Counted from the stretch's first letter, positions 53,880 through 63,896 are shown. The stretch: 64,000 bases of DNA from Paenarthrobacter aurescens (GCF_025421775.1 NZ_JAOEFX010000001.1:620001-684000), one strand, 5' to 3'. Notes: a model not told the origin generated them from the letters alone. A program made the numbers and translations.

Positions 53880-55505
53880 ATGATCGACCAACGTGCGGCA
53901 GAGGAATTCCTCAACACTGCCACGCGGGCGGTATCCGAGTTGTCGTTTTGTGAGATCCAGGACCGGTACCTTGCGGTGAATGGCCAGTTGAAACCCGTCA
54001 TGGCTCGCGCGGCATCACCGCAGGATCAAGACGTCCGACGCCTCAACGGCAAGGACTCGGTGCTCCCGGGCACCAGGCCCGGCTGGCGATACGCGCTGTT
54101 CATTGCTAACGAGGGCGAACTGAACGGATGCTTGGTAATGTCTGCCACCGATCCTCCTGACGGGCCTCAGCTGACACAGCTCCGAACAGTTGCGGGGATA
54201 GCCGCAGCGACCCGAACCACCGCGTCCCTCGACGAAACCCGGGATGGCGCAATGGAACAGGCAACCCGAAGCACCGACCTCGATCAACATCTGCTGTCCC
54301 TCTCTGTGCGAGTCCTGGAGCTGGAAGAACACGACAGCATCCGGGATGCCTTGGACCAGGGTGCTACCCGCGACCTCGGGAAAACAGACACCAGGGAGGG
54401 ATTCCTGGCGGAGGTCCTTTCACGGCTGACGGGCCGGCCCATCTATTTCGAGGACGCATTCGGGAACGTCTGTGCGGAAGCTGGGACAGGGTCGACACCC
54501 CCCTACCCAAAACTGGACGCGGCCGCCAGATCGCGCACGGCCCAGCTCTGGATGTCCTCGGGCTCACCAGTCCGTGAACCGCGAAGACTGGTTGCCCTTG
54601 CTGTTTCGCACAGTGAGGTTCTTGGAGCTGTATGCATGGTGGAAACCGAGCTGCCAATCACAGCCGCCAACATTTTCGCCTTGAAATATGCAGCGCGGCT
54701 TCTGGAAGCAGAGTTGTCGCACCGCCGCGCCCTTGCCCTGCTGGAACTAAGGCTGGGACGGGACCTCGTGGACGAACTCGTATCCGGGATGGAACCCACA
54801 AACGCAGGCGTTCGTACCGCGGCATTGGGCTATGACATCAATGGTCCCCACCACGTCATCGTGGCGATGTGGGAACCGCCAAGAACCGATGATACGGTCG
54901 TGGTCGCCTTGCGCAGGACGCTTCGTGCACTCCATTCATCCGCGCTTGTATCGCGGCGGGAGGACATGGCAGTTGCCGTGGTCCATGGAGACCCGTTGGG
55001 TTCGGAGGTCTATTCCGTCCTCGCCAAGACCCTGCGGAGTGCCACCGGCTCCGTGGGCATCGGAGGTCCCAGCCCTGATGTTGGCCACATTCCACAGTCC
55101 TTTTCGGAAGCCTTGCACGCGCAGCACGTTCGAACCGCTTCAATCGATTGCTATGGTCTCACCCGCTTTGATCAACTGGGGATCTACCGGATCCTGGACA
55201 CAGCCGGAAGCGAACCGGACGTGGGGGGCTACGTCGACGAGTGGCTGGGCACTCTCCAGCGTTCAGACGACAGCCGGGGGTCTGATCTGGTTCAAACCTT
55301 GGCCCAGTACCTTGACCACGGCGGCAACTATGACAGTACCGCCGAAAGTCTGGCCATCCATCGAAGCACTCTGCGGTATCGCCTGAATTCCATCCGGCAG
55401 GTCACAGGCTTCGACCTTGCCGATCCTGACACCCGCCTTAACCTGCACGTCGCGACGCGAGCATGGCGCCTTCGTCCGCACGGCGCCCCGTTTCACATCC
55501 CCTAA
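53880..55505 (+). CDS. PucR-family transcriptional regulator
   Basis: A 541-residue regulator: an N-terminal sensory half (about 1-300, no clear homology visible), a GGDEF-like CdaR domain in the middle, and the C-terminal PucR HTH (LAQYLDHGGNYDSTAESLAI then HRSTLRYRLNSIRQVTGFDL near 475-520). Family members activate purine, amine or sugar-acid catabolism after sensing a small molecule. No obvious target operon adjoins; the next gene is a membrane protein on the same strand about 125 bases on. Target unknown. Confidence 0.87.
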   Translation: MIDQRAAEEFLNTATRAVSELSFCEIQDRYLAVNGQLKPVMARAASPQDQDVRRLNGKDSVLPGTRPGWRYALFIANEGELNGCLVMSATDPPDGPQLTQLRTVAGIAAATRTTASLDETRDGAMEQATRSTDLDQHLLSLSVRVLELEEHDSIRDALDQGATRDLGKTDTREGFLAEVLSRLTGRPIYFEDAFGNVCAEAGTGSTPPYPKLDAAARSRTAQLWMSSGSPVREPRRLVALAVSHSEVLGAVCMVETELPITAANIFALKYAARLLEAELSHRRALALLELRLGRDLVDELVSGMEPTNAGVRTAALGYDINGPHHVIVAMWEPPRTDDTVVVALRRTLRALHSSALVSRREDMAVAVVHGDPLGSEVYSVLAKTLRSATGSVGIGGPSPDVGHIPQSFSEALHAQHVRTASIDCYGLTRFDQLGIYRILDTAGSEPDVGGYVDEWLGTLQRSDDSRGSDLVQTLAQYLDHGGNYDSTAESLAIHRSTLRYRLNSIRQVTGFDLADPDTRLNLHVATRAWRLRPHGAPFHIP

Positions 55506-55629
55506 CCACGTTGTGATCGTGCAGAGTTACCGTCAGCTCGCACACAAAGTCAAGCAAGGATAAGCGGTATCCACGGTGACGGTGAAGCTCTGTTGGCTGG
55601 TACCGACACTGACCAAGGGAGGCAAAGAC

Positions 55630-56739
55630 GTGCCGGACCATTCGGGTGATGCCAATCCCAAAATCGCACGTACGCTGGGCGTCCTTGCCGAACCCGAGGT
55701 CACCGCCGAATTCGCCGAGCGCAACGGGCGCGAAGTCCGCGATCTGCTCAACCTTACCGATGAACGCCACATCTGGTCCGTGGTCGTCGAGTACCAGGAC
55801 TTTACTGCCGGCAATGGGTTGGCGCCCATGCTGAACTCCTTGGCCAAGCACCGCGATCTCCGCGCCTGGGATGTCATGGTCTGCCTGACCGATCTTCCGA
55901 TTCGGCTGGATGGCCGGACTGTCGTGGCGGAAGTAGCGCTTGAAGAACAGATTTCTTTGGTTTCCTTGCCTGCCCTCGGCGCCGTCAATATCGACCGCCG
56001 GGTCCGCACTGCCGTCTTCGATCTTAGCTGGGCTATGCACCGCCCTTTCGATCCCGAGGATAACGCCGTGGAATTCGGCCCACCTTCCTTCCACGAATCA
56101 AAGCACATTCAGACCACCGTTCCCGACCAAGGACCGATTGGGTTCCGCTACGTCTCCGCAAACCGTCTCGGCCGGGGACGGTTGCTGGCTGGCATGCTGC
56201 GGGCGAACCGCCCTTGGCGACTCGTCTTCGGGCTGAGAAGCGCGATGGCCGCTGCGATCGCTACTGGCGCCTTTGCGCTTGTCACGGACACCATCTGGCA
56301 GCTCGCTGACCTCCTCGGGGCACCAAGGCTGACGTTACTGATGGCGCTTTCCATCAGTTCGATGGTGTTCTGGATCATCGCCCAGCACGATTTGTGGGAA
56401 GGGACCAAACGCAACGATTCCCTCGAACGATACAAGGCTTCCTTGTACAACATCTCGACCGTGTGGTCACTGGCAATCGGCGTCGTGATCAGCTACACCC
56501 TCTTGTTCGTTGCCGTGCTGCTGGCCGCAGCGTTCACCATCGACAATGCCCTGTTGGCGTTGACCCTGCAACATCCAGCAACCGTGTGGGACTTTGCCGA
56601 AGTCGCGTGGATGACCACCTCTGCGGCGCTTATCGGCGGAGCATTGGGCTCGGGGTTCGAGTCGAAGGACGATATTCTTCGAGCTGCGTACGGTCAGCGG
56701 GAACGTCACCGTCGCCAGTCAGTCGCCGACGGCGAATGA
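55630..56739 (+). CDS. Membrane protein of unknown function
   Basis: A 369-residue protein not matched to a family I know. The first 200 residues are soluble (AWDVMVCLTDLPIRLDGRTV near 80-99); the last 170 hold about four transmembrane helices, for example LLMALSISSMVFWIIAQHDL and VWSLAIGVVISYTLLFVAVL. A charged C-terminal tail follows. I chose GTG 55630 since AAGGGAGG stands seven bases before it; a GTG at 55576 would add 18 residues. Related small-plus-TM proteins occur in many actinobacteria, without known function. Confidence 0.75.
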   Translation: MPDHSGDANPKIARTLGVLAEPEVTAEFAERNGREVRDLLNLTDERHIWSVVVEYQDFTAGNGLAPMLNSLAKHRDLRAWDVMVCLTDLPIRLDGRTVVAEVALEEQISLVSLPALGAVNIDRRVRTAVFDLSWAMHRPFDPEDNAVEFGPPSFHESKHIQTTVPDQGPIGFRYVSANRLGRGRLLAGMLRANRPWRLVFGLRSAMAAAIATGAFALVTDTIWQLADLLGAPRLTLLMALSISSMVFWIIAQHDLWEGTKRNDSLERYKASLYNISTVWSLAIGVVISYTLLFVAVLLAAAFTIDNALLALTLQHPATVWDFAEVAWMTTSAALIGGALGSGFESKDDILRAAYGQRERHRRQSVADGE

Positions 56740-56841
56740 TCTTGTCCTGGCGGAGACCGCCTACTTCGCCCTAAGGCATTCCCGTCAACGCCACAGGTCG
56801 GCGGCACTGGCTTGTTGCGATCTGCTCTGAAGGAGAAATCC

Positions 56842-56895
56842 ATGCCTGCGACGTCACTCAACCGCGGCGCGAGCCGGCTGACCGTCAGCGGATGA
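56842..56895 (+). CDS. Possible 17-codon leader ORF
   Basis: MPATSLNRGASRLTVSG and a stop follow a strong AAGGAGAAATCC, 118 bases before the AraC-type gene at 57014. It may be a leader peptide or the surviving start of a deleted gene. No conserved motif. Confidence 0.25.
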   Translation: MPATSLNRGASRLTVSG

Positions 56896-57013
56896 ACCCC
56901 CTATCGGCCACAGGTAGAATTTACTGTCGGCCAACCACCCCAACAACATGATCACGAACCGTCGCAGGGACGCGGCACGTCTAATCTAGTTCCAGCCAGA
57001 AAGTCCCGAGCCC

Positions 57014-58057
57014 ATGAAAAACACACTTCGCGAGCATTCGGCCGGCGGTGCGGATTTGTCACCGCAGGACCAAGTAAAACGCTACGCTGTCCCAGTCGGG
57101 CTCAGTCCCGAAGAAAAGTTCGACCATTGGCGGAGCTGGTACGGCAGCGCAATTGACGCTCCAGTGCGGCTGGAAAAGACCGACAAGCTGGTGCGACCGA
57201 ATTTCAATCCAACCGCTCTGAGCCTCGAAGGTCCTGGCTTCAGCCTTGTTGATGTCACGAATGAACCCGCCAATTGCTTCTGGAACGGGGAAACGAGGCC
57301 CAGCGACTGGCTCGTTTATTTCAGGACGGCCTGTAACAAGTTCAGCTTCTCGGGACGGGGGGAGTCTGTCTCACCCGGGACTGTCAGGTTCTTTGACCTT
57401 TCTCTACCGGGTAACTTCCATGCCCCAGCCGGTTTTAGCGCCGTGCGGGTCCATTTCGATCGGGACCTGCTGGGCCTGGACGACAGAGCAATGAAACGCC
57501 TAAAGGGGCTGGCTGACATCAGACAGAATCCCATCCTGCGTGGGCTGATTCTTCCTGCCTTGTCTGGCTGGCAGCGGACGGTCATTGCGCAGGAGATCCA
57601 GCATCTCCAACCGGTGGCGCGGTCCATGATGCTGGCTTTAGTCAGCTCGCTGCTTGAAACCCCGGCAGATCCCGACGATCTCAAGCTGGCCCGCATCGCA
57701 ACGATCAAGAAATTTGTGCGCAAAAACTTCAGAAATCATGCTCTCACTGTTGACGAGGTTGTGGCTTACTCATTTCTTTCCCGCCGGGCGCTCTACTACC
57801 TTTTCGAAGACGAAACACTTCAGGTCAGCGGATACATCCGCGCCCTGCGAACCCTGGAAGCAGTTGATCTCCTCGCCGAGGCAAACTCCTGGAGACGTTC
57901 CCTGACGGACATAGCGGGCGCCAGCGGGTTCACAACCCTCCCAGCCATGCGGCGCGCCGTCAAGGAACTCACTGGCCTCTCGCTGAGGGACGCGCAGGAG
58001 AAACCAGCACTACTGCAGATCAGAGCCTCTGAACTAAGAAAACAGACCGAGTTGTGA
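57014..58057 (+). CDS. AraC-type regulator, paralogue of the protein at 41173
   Basis: A 347-residue regulator with the same layout: N-terminal ligand domain beginning RYAVPVGLSPEEKFDHWRSW and C-terminal AraC double HTH (LTVDEVVAYSFLSRRALYYL, then LTDIAGASGFTTLPAMRRAV). It stands between the unknown membrane protein and, convergently, the EAL gene; no obvious target is beside it. The similarity to the sugar-locus regulator suggests a related effector or a recent duplication. Not adjacent to sugar genes, so its regulon is unknown. Confidence 0.82.
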   Translation: MKNTLREHSAGGADLSPQDQVKRYAVPVGLSPEEKFDHWRSWYGSAIDAPVRLEKTDKLVRPNFNPTALSLEGPGFSLVDVTNEPANCFWNGETRPSDWLVYFRTACNKFSFSGRGESVSPGTVRFFDLSLPGNFHAPAGFSAVRVHFDRDLLGLDDRAMKRLKGLADIRQNPILRGLILPALSGWQRTVIAQEIQHLQPVARSMMLALVSSLLETPADPDDLKLARIATIKKFVRKNFRNHALTVDEVVAYSFLSRRALYYLFEDETLQVSGYIRALRTLEAVDLLAEANSWRRSLTDIAGASGFTTLPAMRRAVKELTGLSLRDAQEKPALLQIRASELRKQTEL

Positions 58058-58208
58058 AACCTCGGACAGCAGCTCGCCTGGCATGGAACCGCCAGGCTGC
58101 GTTTGTTTCAGAGGGATAAGCCAGGTGGCTCGGCTCGGGCTCGGAGGGGCACCGAGCGACCAAGGTCATCGAGGTCCTCACCGACGGTCGCGGCCGCCTT
58201 CCCAAGAA

Positions 58209-59390
58209 TCAGCTTTGGATATGGTGACGATCGTCAATCACACTTGTTGGCGAGCCATTCTGCCACCCCGAGTGGGACCAGAACGCCCGAAGCACGGAAG
58301 GTCGTCCCAAGAGGAAACCTTGTCCGGTTTTAACTCCCAGCTCAGCTAGCGTGGCCAACTCCGAACTGGTTTCAATTCCCTCGGCGACCAGCCCGGCCCC
58401 GATGTGTGAAGAGAAGCTGAGCATCGCCGCGAGCAGAGCTTTCTGGCCGGGGTTGGCGTCAATTCCTGCGACGATTGACCGGTCGAGTTTAATGAGCTCC
58501 GGACTGAGCCTCAGGATGTGACGCATGGATGAGAACCCGGCTCCGACGTCATCAATAGCCATTCGTACGCCAGCGCTTCTCAGTGGGGCGAGTGCCGCCG
58601 TCAGACGGGCGTAGTCAGTTACGGGTGAGCGTTCGGTCAGCTCTACGACGATTCGCTCGGGCCTGAGACCTGATTTCCTCACGATTCCGCCTAGCCTCTT
58701 GTCAAGGCACGCATCTGGGGAGAGATTGACGGCGACGTAGACGTGGGCAGGAAGACCCGCTGCCGCAGCCAGCGCCGTTTCCAAGGCAAAGAACTCGAGT
58801 TCGAGGCCGCGACCGATTGAGTTTGCGTCTGCGAACCATTGATCTGGAGACTTGAAGGGAGGGCCTATGAAGCGCGTGAGAGCTTCGGCGCCGACAATCT
58901 CGCCCGTTCCCAAATGGCAGATCGGCTGGAAAACCGTGATCAGTGACCGGGTCGTCAACAGAGAATCGACGCGTGCCGCGATGTCTTGGTCCCTTCGGCT
59001 CTGCGCACGCGGGACATCCGCGGTCTTGAGCTCCATAAGGCCGGAGGTATGTGACGCTTCGATGAGCTCACCGTCTCGTTGCCGAATGAGCCGCCACGTG
59101 CCATGAACAGCGGCCGGGAAAAGCAGGATCGTGATGAGGGTGCATACTCTGGCATGCGCCTCCAGGCCGGCCCACGGCTCAAGTCCCAAAGCGAGGGGCA
59201 GGAGTACCGACAACGTCGATAGCACCCCACCGAACAGCAGGCACAGCAACCACCGGATACCAACGCTCTTATGAGGGTGGACGCCGTCAGTCAGAGCTGG
59301 ACACATGGACAACAGGCGTCGACGGAGAAATGCTCCGAAGTGAGCTCCTGGCCGCTGCATCAGTCGTGGCAGTGTGGTGATGGAGCGCAT
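58209..59390 (-). CDS. Membrane-anchored EAL-domain c-di-GMP phosphodiesterase
   Basis: A 393-residue protein. Two transmembrane helices (about 45-67 and 78-100) anchor a cytoplasmic EAL domain (about 140-380). The catalytic set is complete: GAEALTRF near 168, VNLSP, VELTERS, DDVGAGFSS, KLDRSIV, AEGIETSSE and QGFLLGRP. It should hydrolyse c-di-GMP to pGpG, lowering the signal that favours sessility. There is no GGDEF domain. Start ATG 59390. A lone fliG gene is about 0.9 kb away, which hints at a motility link, but that is only proximity. Confidence 0.9.
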   Translation of the reverse strand: MRSITTLPRLMQRPGAHFGAFLRRRLLSMCPALTDGVHPHKSVGIRWLLCLLFGGVLSTLSVLLPLALGLEPWAGLEAHARVCTLITILLFPAAVHGTWRLIRQRDGELIEASHTSGLMELKTADVPRAQSRRDQDIAARVDSLLTTRSLITVFQPICHLGTGEIVGAEALTRFIGPPFKSPDQWFADANSIGRGLELEFFALETALAAAAGLPAHVYVAVNLSPDACLDKRLGGIVRKSGLRPERIVVELTERSPVTDYARLTAALAPLRSAGVRMAIDDVGAGFSSMRHILRLSPELIKLDRSIVAGIDANPGQKALLAAMLSFSSHIGAGLVAEGIETSSELATLAELGVKTGQGFLLGRPSVLRAFWSHSGWQNGSPTSVIDDRHHIQS

Positions 59391-59997
59391 CGTTTGTCCA
59401 CTGAATGAGGGTCGATCGATGGCGCTTCACACGAAATCCCCACTCTCTGCGTGCCCGATTCCAAGCCAATCACTCGACGGAAACGAGGACGCAGGGCAAT
59501 CACCTGTGGCCGCCGTCCCACGCTGGGAAAAGTCGGCATGGTGTTAACGGTGAACATAGGGCCCTCCTGTTCCAGTGGCGGTTGCATTCCGTCCCTTTCA
59601 CGGCCGGGCAGGCGCTGCCTCCCGGATTTGTAGGCTCTGAACGCGCCTGCCGGTTTCAAATCCTACGGTTGAGGCCCGCCAGGCCTGGGCGACAATCACT
59701 CCAATGTGTGCATCCTTTGATTCGTGACCGATCAATTCGTGCAGAATCCTGTCCGCGCCGCCCCTTGACGACAGATTGTTGCCCCGGAACATTCCGCCCA
59801 AGGGGCCATCCAGAACGCGGATTTCATCGCACGGGCCCATCGAATCAGGAGATTTTCCACCCGGCGCCAGGAAACCTGGCGGGCAATAATGGGCTATACG
59901 CTGATGACGTCCGGCCGCCTCCGGGGAAGAGAACCCGTCGCTTCCCCAAGCCGGGCACGAATCCCACTGAAAATTCCCGGACCAAACAAAGGACATC
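59391..59997. other. 600-base gap upstream of the EAL gene
   Basis: A 141-codon frame on the minus strand (59598-60023) contains a protein-like stretch (CDEIRVLDGPLGGMFRGNNL near 59830) but I match it to no family and it overlaps the small gene at 59998. It could be a decayed gene. Otherwise nothing clear is seen. Confidence 0.3.
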
Positions 59998-60177
59998 ATG
60001 AGCGAACTTCGAGTGGGCGACAACCTCCCCTTGGAGATGTTGAGTTTTAGCGCCGTCGGCTGCCCTGTCTGGTCCGGTCAGCACGAACTCGAGGAAATGT
60101 GCGCACTCGATGCCGGGCATACTGGACAGCACATCGCAATCGACGCGGCCATGGTTGTCCGTGCGGTGTGGGAATGA
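59998..60177 (+). CDS. Small Cys/His protein, 59 residues
   Basis: MSELRVGDNLPLEMLSFSAV then CPVWSGQHELEEMCALDAGH and TGQHIAIDAAMVVRAVWE. Two Cys and three His residues are spaced as in a small metal- or redox-sensitive domain (C-x6-H-x5-C-x5-H-x3-H). AAAGGACATC precedes the ATG. Short proteins with a C...GHxGxH pattern occur in actinobacteria, as I recall; no function is known. The next gene on the strand is fliG. Confidence 0.45.
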   Translation: MSELRVGDNLPLEMLSFSAVGCPVWSGQHELEEMCALDAGHTGQHIAIDAAMVVRAVWE

Positions 60178-60311
60178 AGTTGGCAACCCCGGTTACGGCC
60201 GGGGCCGAGGTCATTCGTGGAGCCCAGTGATGAGCCCAAGGTCTCCCCGTGATGCCCGATGGGGAGTGCGACCCACTGTCTGCCCCATCGTCATAGTGAT
60301 TGGAGTCTTCC

Positions 60312-61346
60312 GTGTCCGTTGAGTCGCCCGCCTCGGATGGCCCGGGCCTAACCGGCAGTCAGAAGGTTGCCGTGGTTCTTATGCAGATCCCGCCCAGCAG
60401 CGCAGCGTCGCTCATGGCCCAGTTTTCCGAGTCAGAGGCCCAGGAAATCGCTTCCGAAATCGTGCGGCTTCGCAGGGTCTCTTCCTCGGTGGCGGATTCG
60501 GTGATTACCGAGTTCCACGATTACGTCTCTAGCGGTCGACGCACGGCCCGCGGCGGCCGCAACTTCGCGGCAGGTCTCCTGGAGGCATCCTTTGGGGCTG
60601 ACAAGGCAGCTGGGTTGATGGACAGGGTGGCATCCTCGATGGCCGGAAAGTCCTTCGATTTCCTGGAACCGATGCCTTCAGAGCAAATACTGGCACTGAT
60701 TGACGGGGAGCTCCCTCAAACGATGGCCATGATCCTGGCGCACCTGCGGCCCAGCAAAGCATCAGCGGTCCTGGCCGGACTCGACGACGCGCAGGCCAGC
60801 GAGGTGGCCCGCTGCATCGCGACAATGGGGCCAGTGGCACCCGAAGCGGTCACGATCGTGGCCGACGTGCTGAAACAGCGTGCAGGATCGGCGGTTTCAC
60901 ATGGGAAGCCCTCCGAAAACGTCGGCGGCATCCAGCCGCTTGTAGACATCATCACCCGGGCGGACACAAAGACAGAGCGCACGGTTTTGGAAGGTTTGGA
61001 AGTGCTTGACGCTGAACTTGCAGGCGACGTACGCGCTCAAATGCTGACATTCAAGGACATTGTCAGGCTCGAACGGCGCGACATTCAGCGGCTCCTGCGA
61101 GGCGTCAGTCCAGCGATCCTGGGAATCGCCCTCAAAGGCGCTTCAGGCGTGGTCCTCGAAACGGTCCGCAACAATATCTCTGATCGAAATAGGGAAATCC
61201 TGGCCTTTGAAATGGCCTCCGCCGGCCCCGTTCGGGCGTCACAAGTGGAAGAGGCACAGGCCCAGATCATTCGTTCACTCCGCGAAGAAACCGCAGCTGG
61301 AACCATGGTCATCCGGCGCGCTGAGGATGACCATCTCGTCGACTGA
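60312..61346 (+). CDS. fliG: Flagellar motor switch protein FliG
   Basis: A 344-residue FliG. The N-terminal domain starts GLTGSQKVAVVLMQIPPSSA; the middle domain has the variant EHPQ-like motif ELPQTMAMILAHLRPSKASA near 135-154; the C-terminal torque domain holds FKDIVRLERRDIQRLLRGVS, with the charged pair region for MotA contacts. I start at GTG 60312 behind TTGGAG; a TTG at 60300 is the alternative. No other flagellar gene is in the window, whereas fliG normally sits within a fliF-fliG-fliH block. It may be an orphan paralogue. Confidence 0.88.
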   Translation: MSVESPASDGPGLTGSQKVAVVLMQIPPSSAASLMAQFSESEAQEIASEIVRLRRVSSSVADSVITEFHDYVSSGRRTARGGRNFAAGLLEASFGADKAAGLMDRVASSMAGKSFDFLEPMPSEQILALIDGELPQTMAMILAHLRPSKASAVLAGLDDAQASEVARCIATMGPVAPEAVTIVADVLKQRAGSAVSHGKPSENVGGIQPLVDIITRADTKTERTVLEGLEVLDAELAGDVRAQMLTFKDIVRLERRDIQRLLRGVSPAILGIALKGASGVVLETVRNNISDRNREILAFEMASAGPVRASQVEEAQAQIIRSLREETAAGTMVIRRAEDDHLVD

Positions 61347-61464
61347 TCTGCTCCGCACAGCACCAGGCCCCGGACGACACAGAAGAACAGTCACGCCACC
61401 GGCCCAGTTTCCCGCTTCAAGTTTCCGGGGTACAACTTCTGGGCAACCGTCACCCAGGAAATTA

Positions 61465-61507
61465 CGACGGCGGCGGGCTGGCCCGCATGGGCAACCCACC
61501 GCCGTCG
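61465..61507. terminator. Hairpin between convergent fliG and katE
   Basis: CGACGGCGG (61465-61473) pairs with CCGCCGTCG (61499-61507), with inner GGG/CCC and a nested GCCC-GCAT-GGGC. Same core as hairpins at 11298 and 44278. Confidence 0.7.
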
Positions 61508-61533
61508 AACTTAACAGCCTTCTACAGGAAGTG

Positions 61534-63756
61534 CTACGAAGCTGATCCTGCCGCCGGGAACCGCTCCCACGCCCGGTGTGCAGAAAGCAGTTCCCCAACC
61601 ACCGGAATCACCGTGTCCGGACCTTTTCCACTGACGATTCCGGGGGCATCCTGAGGGATGCCGGCCGCATCCAGAACTGCGGCACCTGGGCCCCAAGCAC
61701 CAATGGCTTTGCCATGACGGAAAGCTTCAGAAACCATGAGAACCACCCGCGGGTCAAGGGTTGCACCCGGTTCACCGGCCTTGGCATCGCGGCCCGGCAT
61801 GGAATCGGGAGCTGGAGTGCCTCCGCCAGCCACAATAATTGCATCGAATTCGATGGAGCGCGCTGTGAGGTAGCTCCTTTGTACAGGTACTGCGGGACCA
61901 TCCTCCGGTTCAATAACGCCCCCGGACGGTGCAATGACCAGCGGGACCATGCCTGCCGCGTAAAGCTCCGCGCGTGCTGCCGCCACCAGCGACAGGTCGC
62001 TTTCACTGTCCGCGACGATGCCCACGATGCGACCATCAACAGGCCATTTCCCACCAATCTGGGACACAGCAGGGCTGGGCTCCACGTCCGGTGTGTCAAC
62101 GGTGGCCGCCGGTACGGGCATCCCGAGGCCCTTGGCGACGGCAGCGCAAAGCCCGGCGTCAATGTTAGCCAGCGCCATGAGTTGCCGTTCCCGGATCACC
62201 GCTTCATAGCACTTGCCAAGCTCAAACGTGTAGGCCTGAATCACGTGGTCCTGCTCTACCGACGTCAAACTGCGGAAGAACAGCCGGGCTTGACTGAAGT
62301 GGTCATCGAACGACGCCGGGTTTCTCCGTTCCTTAATTCCTGCCGCGATTTCCTCAGGTACGTCCACGAATGCTCCCACATCCTGCCCGGCCATGAACGG
62401 GCAACCACCATCAAGGGAATTCGGATGGTAAGGGGCCACTCCCCCATGCACGGCAGTCTGGTGCATCCCGTCCCGCAGCATGTCATTAACCGGTGCGTGG
62501 GGCCGATTGATGGGAATTTGGGCGAAGTTCGGTCCACCAAGTCGTGAAATTTGCGTGTCCAGGTATGAGAACAGGCGGACCTGCAGCAGCGGATCATTAG
62601 TGACATCGATGCCTGGGACGAGGTGTCCCGGGTGGAAGGCTACCTGCTCGGTCTCGGCAAAGTAGTTGGTCGGGTTGGCGTTCAGCGTCATCAGCCCGAT
62701 CGGCTGAACCGGAGCCAGTTCCTCAGGGATGAACTTGGTGGGATCCAGAAGGTCGATACCTTCAAAGATTTGATCTTCAGTGTCCGGGAACGTCTGGATG
62801 CCAAGCTCCCACTCCGGGTACGCACCTGATTCGATCGCATCGGCCAGATCACGACGGTGGAAATCGGGATCCATGCCGTTAATATTCTGGGCCTCCTCCC
62901 ACACCAATGAGTGAACACCCAACTTCGGCTTCCAGTGGAATTTGACCAGAGTGGTCTTACCTGCAGCATCCACCAACCGGAATGTGTGGACGCCGAACCC
63001 TTCCATGGTCCGGTAGGAACGGGGAATTCCGCGGTCCGACATATTCCACATCGTGTGGGCTTGCGCTTCGGTATGCAACGAAACAAAATCCCAAAATGTG
63101 TCGTGCGCACTCTGAGCCTGCGGGATTTCCCTGTCAGGATGCGGTTTCCCCGCGTGGATGAGGTCCGGGAACTTGATGCCGTCCTGAATGAAGAAAACTG
63201 GAATGTTATTCCCCACCAGGTCGTAGGTACCCTCATCCGTGTAGAACTTCGTGGAAAAGCCACGGGTGTCACGGACCGTGTCGGCTGACCCTCTGGATCC
63301 CAGAACAGTGGAAAACCTCACGAACACCGGGGTTTCCACATCCGGCGCAAGGAACCCTGCCCTGGTGATTTTCGAAGCCGTGCCGTAAGAGCGGAACGTT
63401 CCATGCGCCCCGGCTCCTCTGGCGTGAACCACGCGCTCGGGAATTCTCTCGTGATCAAAGTGAGTGATCTTCTCACGCAAGTGATGGTCCTGCAGCAAAA
63501 TCGGGCCGCGTGGCCCGGCCTTCAAGGAATGGTCTGTATCTCCGAGCCTCAGACCTTGGGCCGTTGTCAGGTACTGGCCGGACTGGGCACGTGAGTTTGC
63601 GGGTGCGCCGGTGGGGCTCCCCGTGGGTGACACGGCCTCCGGCCCCTGCTGATCAGGCTTCGGCGGCAACGGCTCACGCGCCGCTGTGGGCTCTTCTAAG
63701 GCGGGCTGCTCAATAGACGGAGCCCCTGGAATCTTGATGTTGTCCTCAGCTGGCAC
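61534..63756 (-). CDS. katE: Clade II large-subunit catalase (HPII-like)
   Basis: A 740-residue haem catalase that splits hydrogen peroxide. Catalytic core about 90-580: the distal-His region [20 protein letters not shown], the Asn side at [20 protein letters not shown], and the proximal haem-Tyr region [15 protein letters not shown]. The C-terminal DJ-1/PfpI-like domain (about 590-740), with [20 protein letters not shown], is the hallmark of large-subunit catalases. I chose GTG 63756 behind GAGGAGAA; an upstream TTG (63798) lacks a site. It converges on fliG. Confidence 0.95.
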   Translation of the reverse strand: MPAEDNIKIPGAPSIEQPALEEPTAAREPLPPKPDQQGPEAVSPTGSPTGAPANSRAQSGQYLTTAQGLRLGDTDHSLKAGPRGPILLQDHHLREKITHFDHERIPERVVHARGAGAHGTFRSYGTASKITRAGFLAPDVETPVFVRFSTVLGSRGSADTVRDTRGFSTKFYTDEGTYDLVGNNIPVFFIQDGIKFPDLIHAGKPHPDREIPQAQSAHDTFWDFVSLHTEAQAHTMWNMSDRGIPRSYRTMEGFGVHTFRLVDAAGKTTLVKFHWKPKLGVHSLVWEEAQNINGMDPDFHRRDLADAIESGAYPEWELGIQTFPDTEDQIFEGIDLLDPTKFIPEELAPVQPIGLMTLNANPTNYFAETEQVAFHPGHLVPGIDVTNDPLLQVRLFSYLDTQISRLGGPNFAQIPINRPHAPVNDMLRDGMHQTAVHGGVAPYHPNSLDGGCPFMAGQDVGAFVDVPEEIAAGIKERRNPASFDDHFSQARLFFRSLTSVEQDHVIQAYTFELGKCYEAVIRERQLMALANIDAGLCAAVAKGLGMPVPAATVDTPDVEPSPAVSQIGGKWPVDGRIVGIVADSESDLSLVAAARAELYAAGMVPLVIAPSGGVIEPEDGPAVPVQRSYLTARSIEFDAIIVAGGGTPAPDSMPGRDAKAGEPGATLDPRVVLMVSEAFRHGKAIGAWGPGAAVLDAAGIPQDAPGIVSGKGPDTVIPVVGELLSAHRAWERFPAAGSAS

Positions 63757-63896
63757 TGCGCGTTCTCCTCGATGTTGATCGGCGACTACTTCACTCAACC
63801 AAAAAAGGTAAGCTTCCTTAGTACCATAGGGGCCGGGAATCCCGCTTGCAAAGTCAGTGCGGCAAGGTAACGCGATTACAGCTGGCGGACAGCGGC
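63757..63896. other. Upstream region of katE
   Basis: About 140 bases between katE and the gene cut by the right edge. It should contain the katE promoter; I recognise no specific operator. Confidence 0.3.

Noticed and set aside
59598..60023. 141-codon minus-strand frame
   Set aside because: Some protein-like character but no recognised domain and it overlaps the better supported small gene; kept only as a note on the gap.
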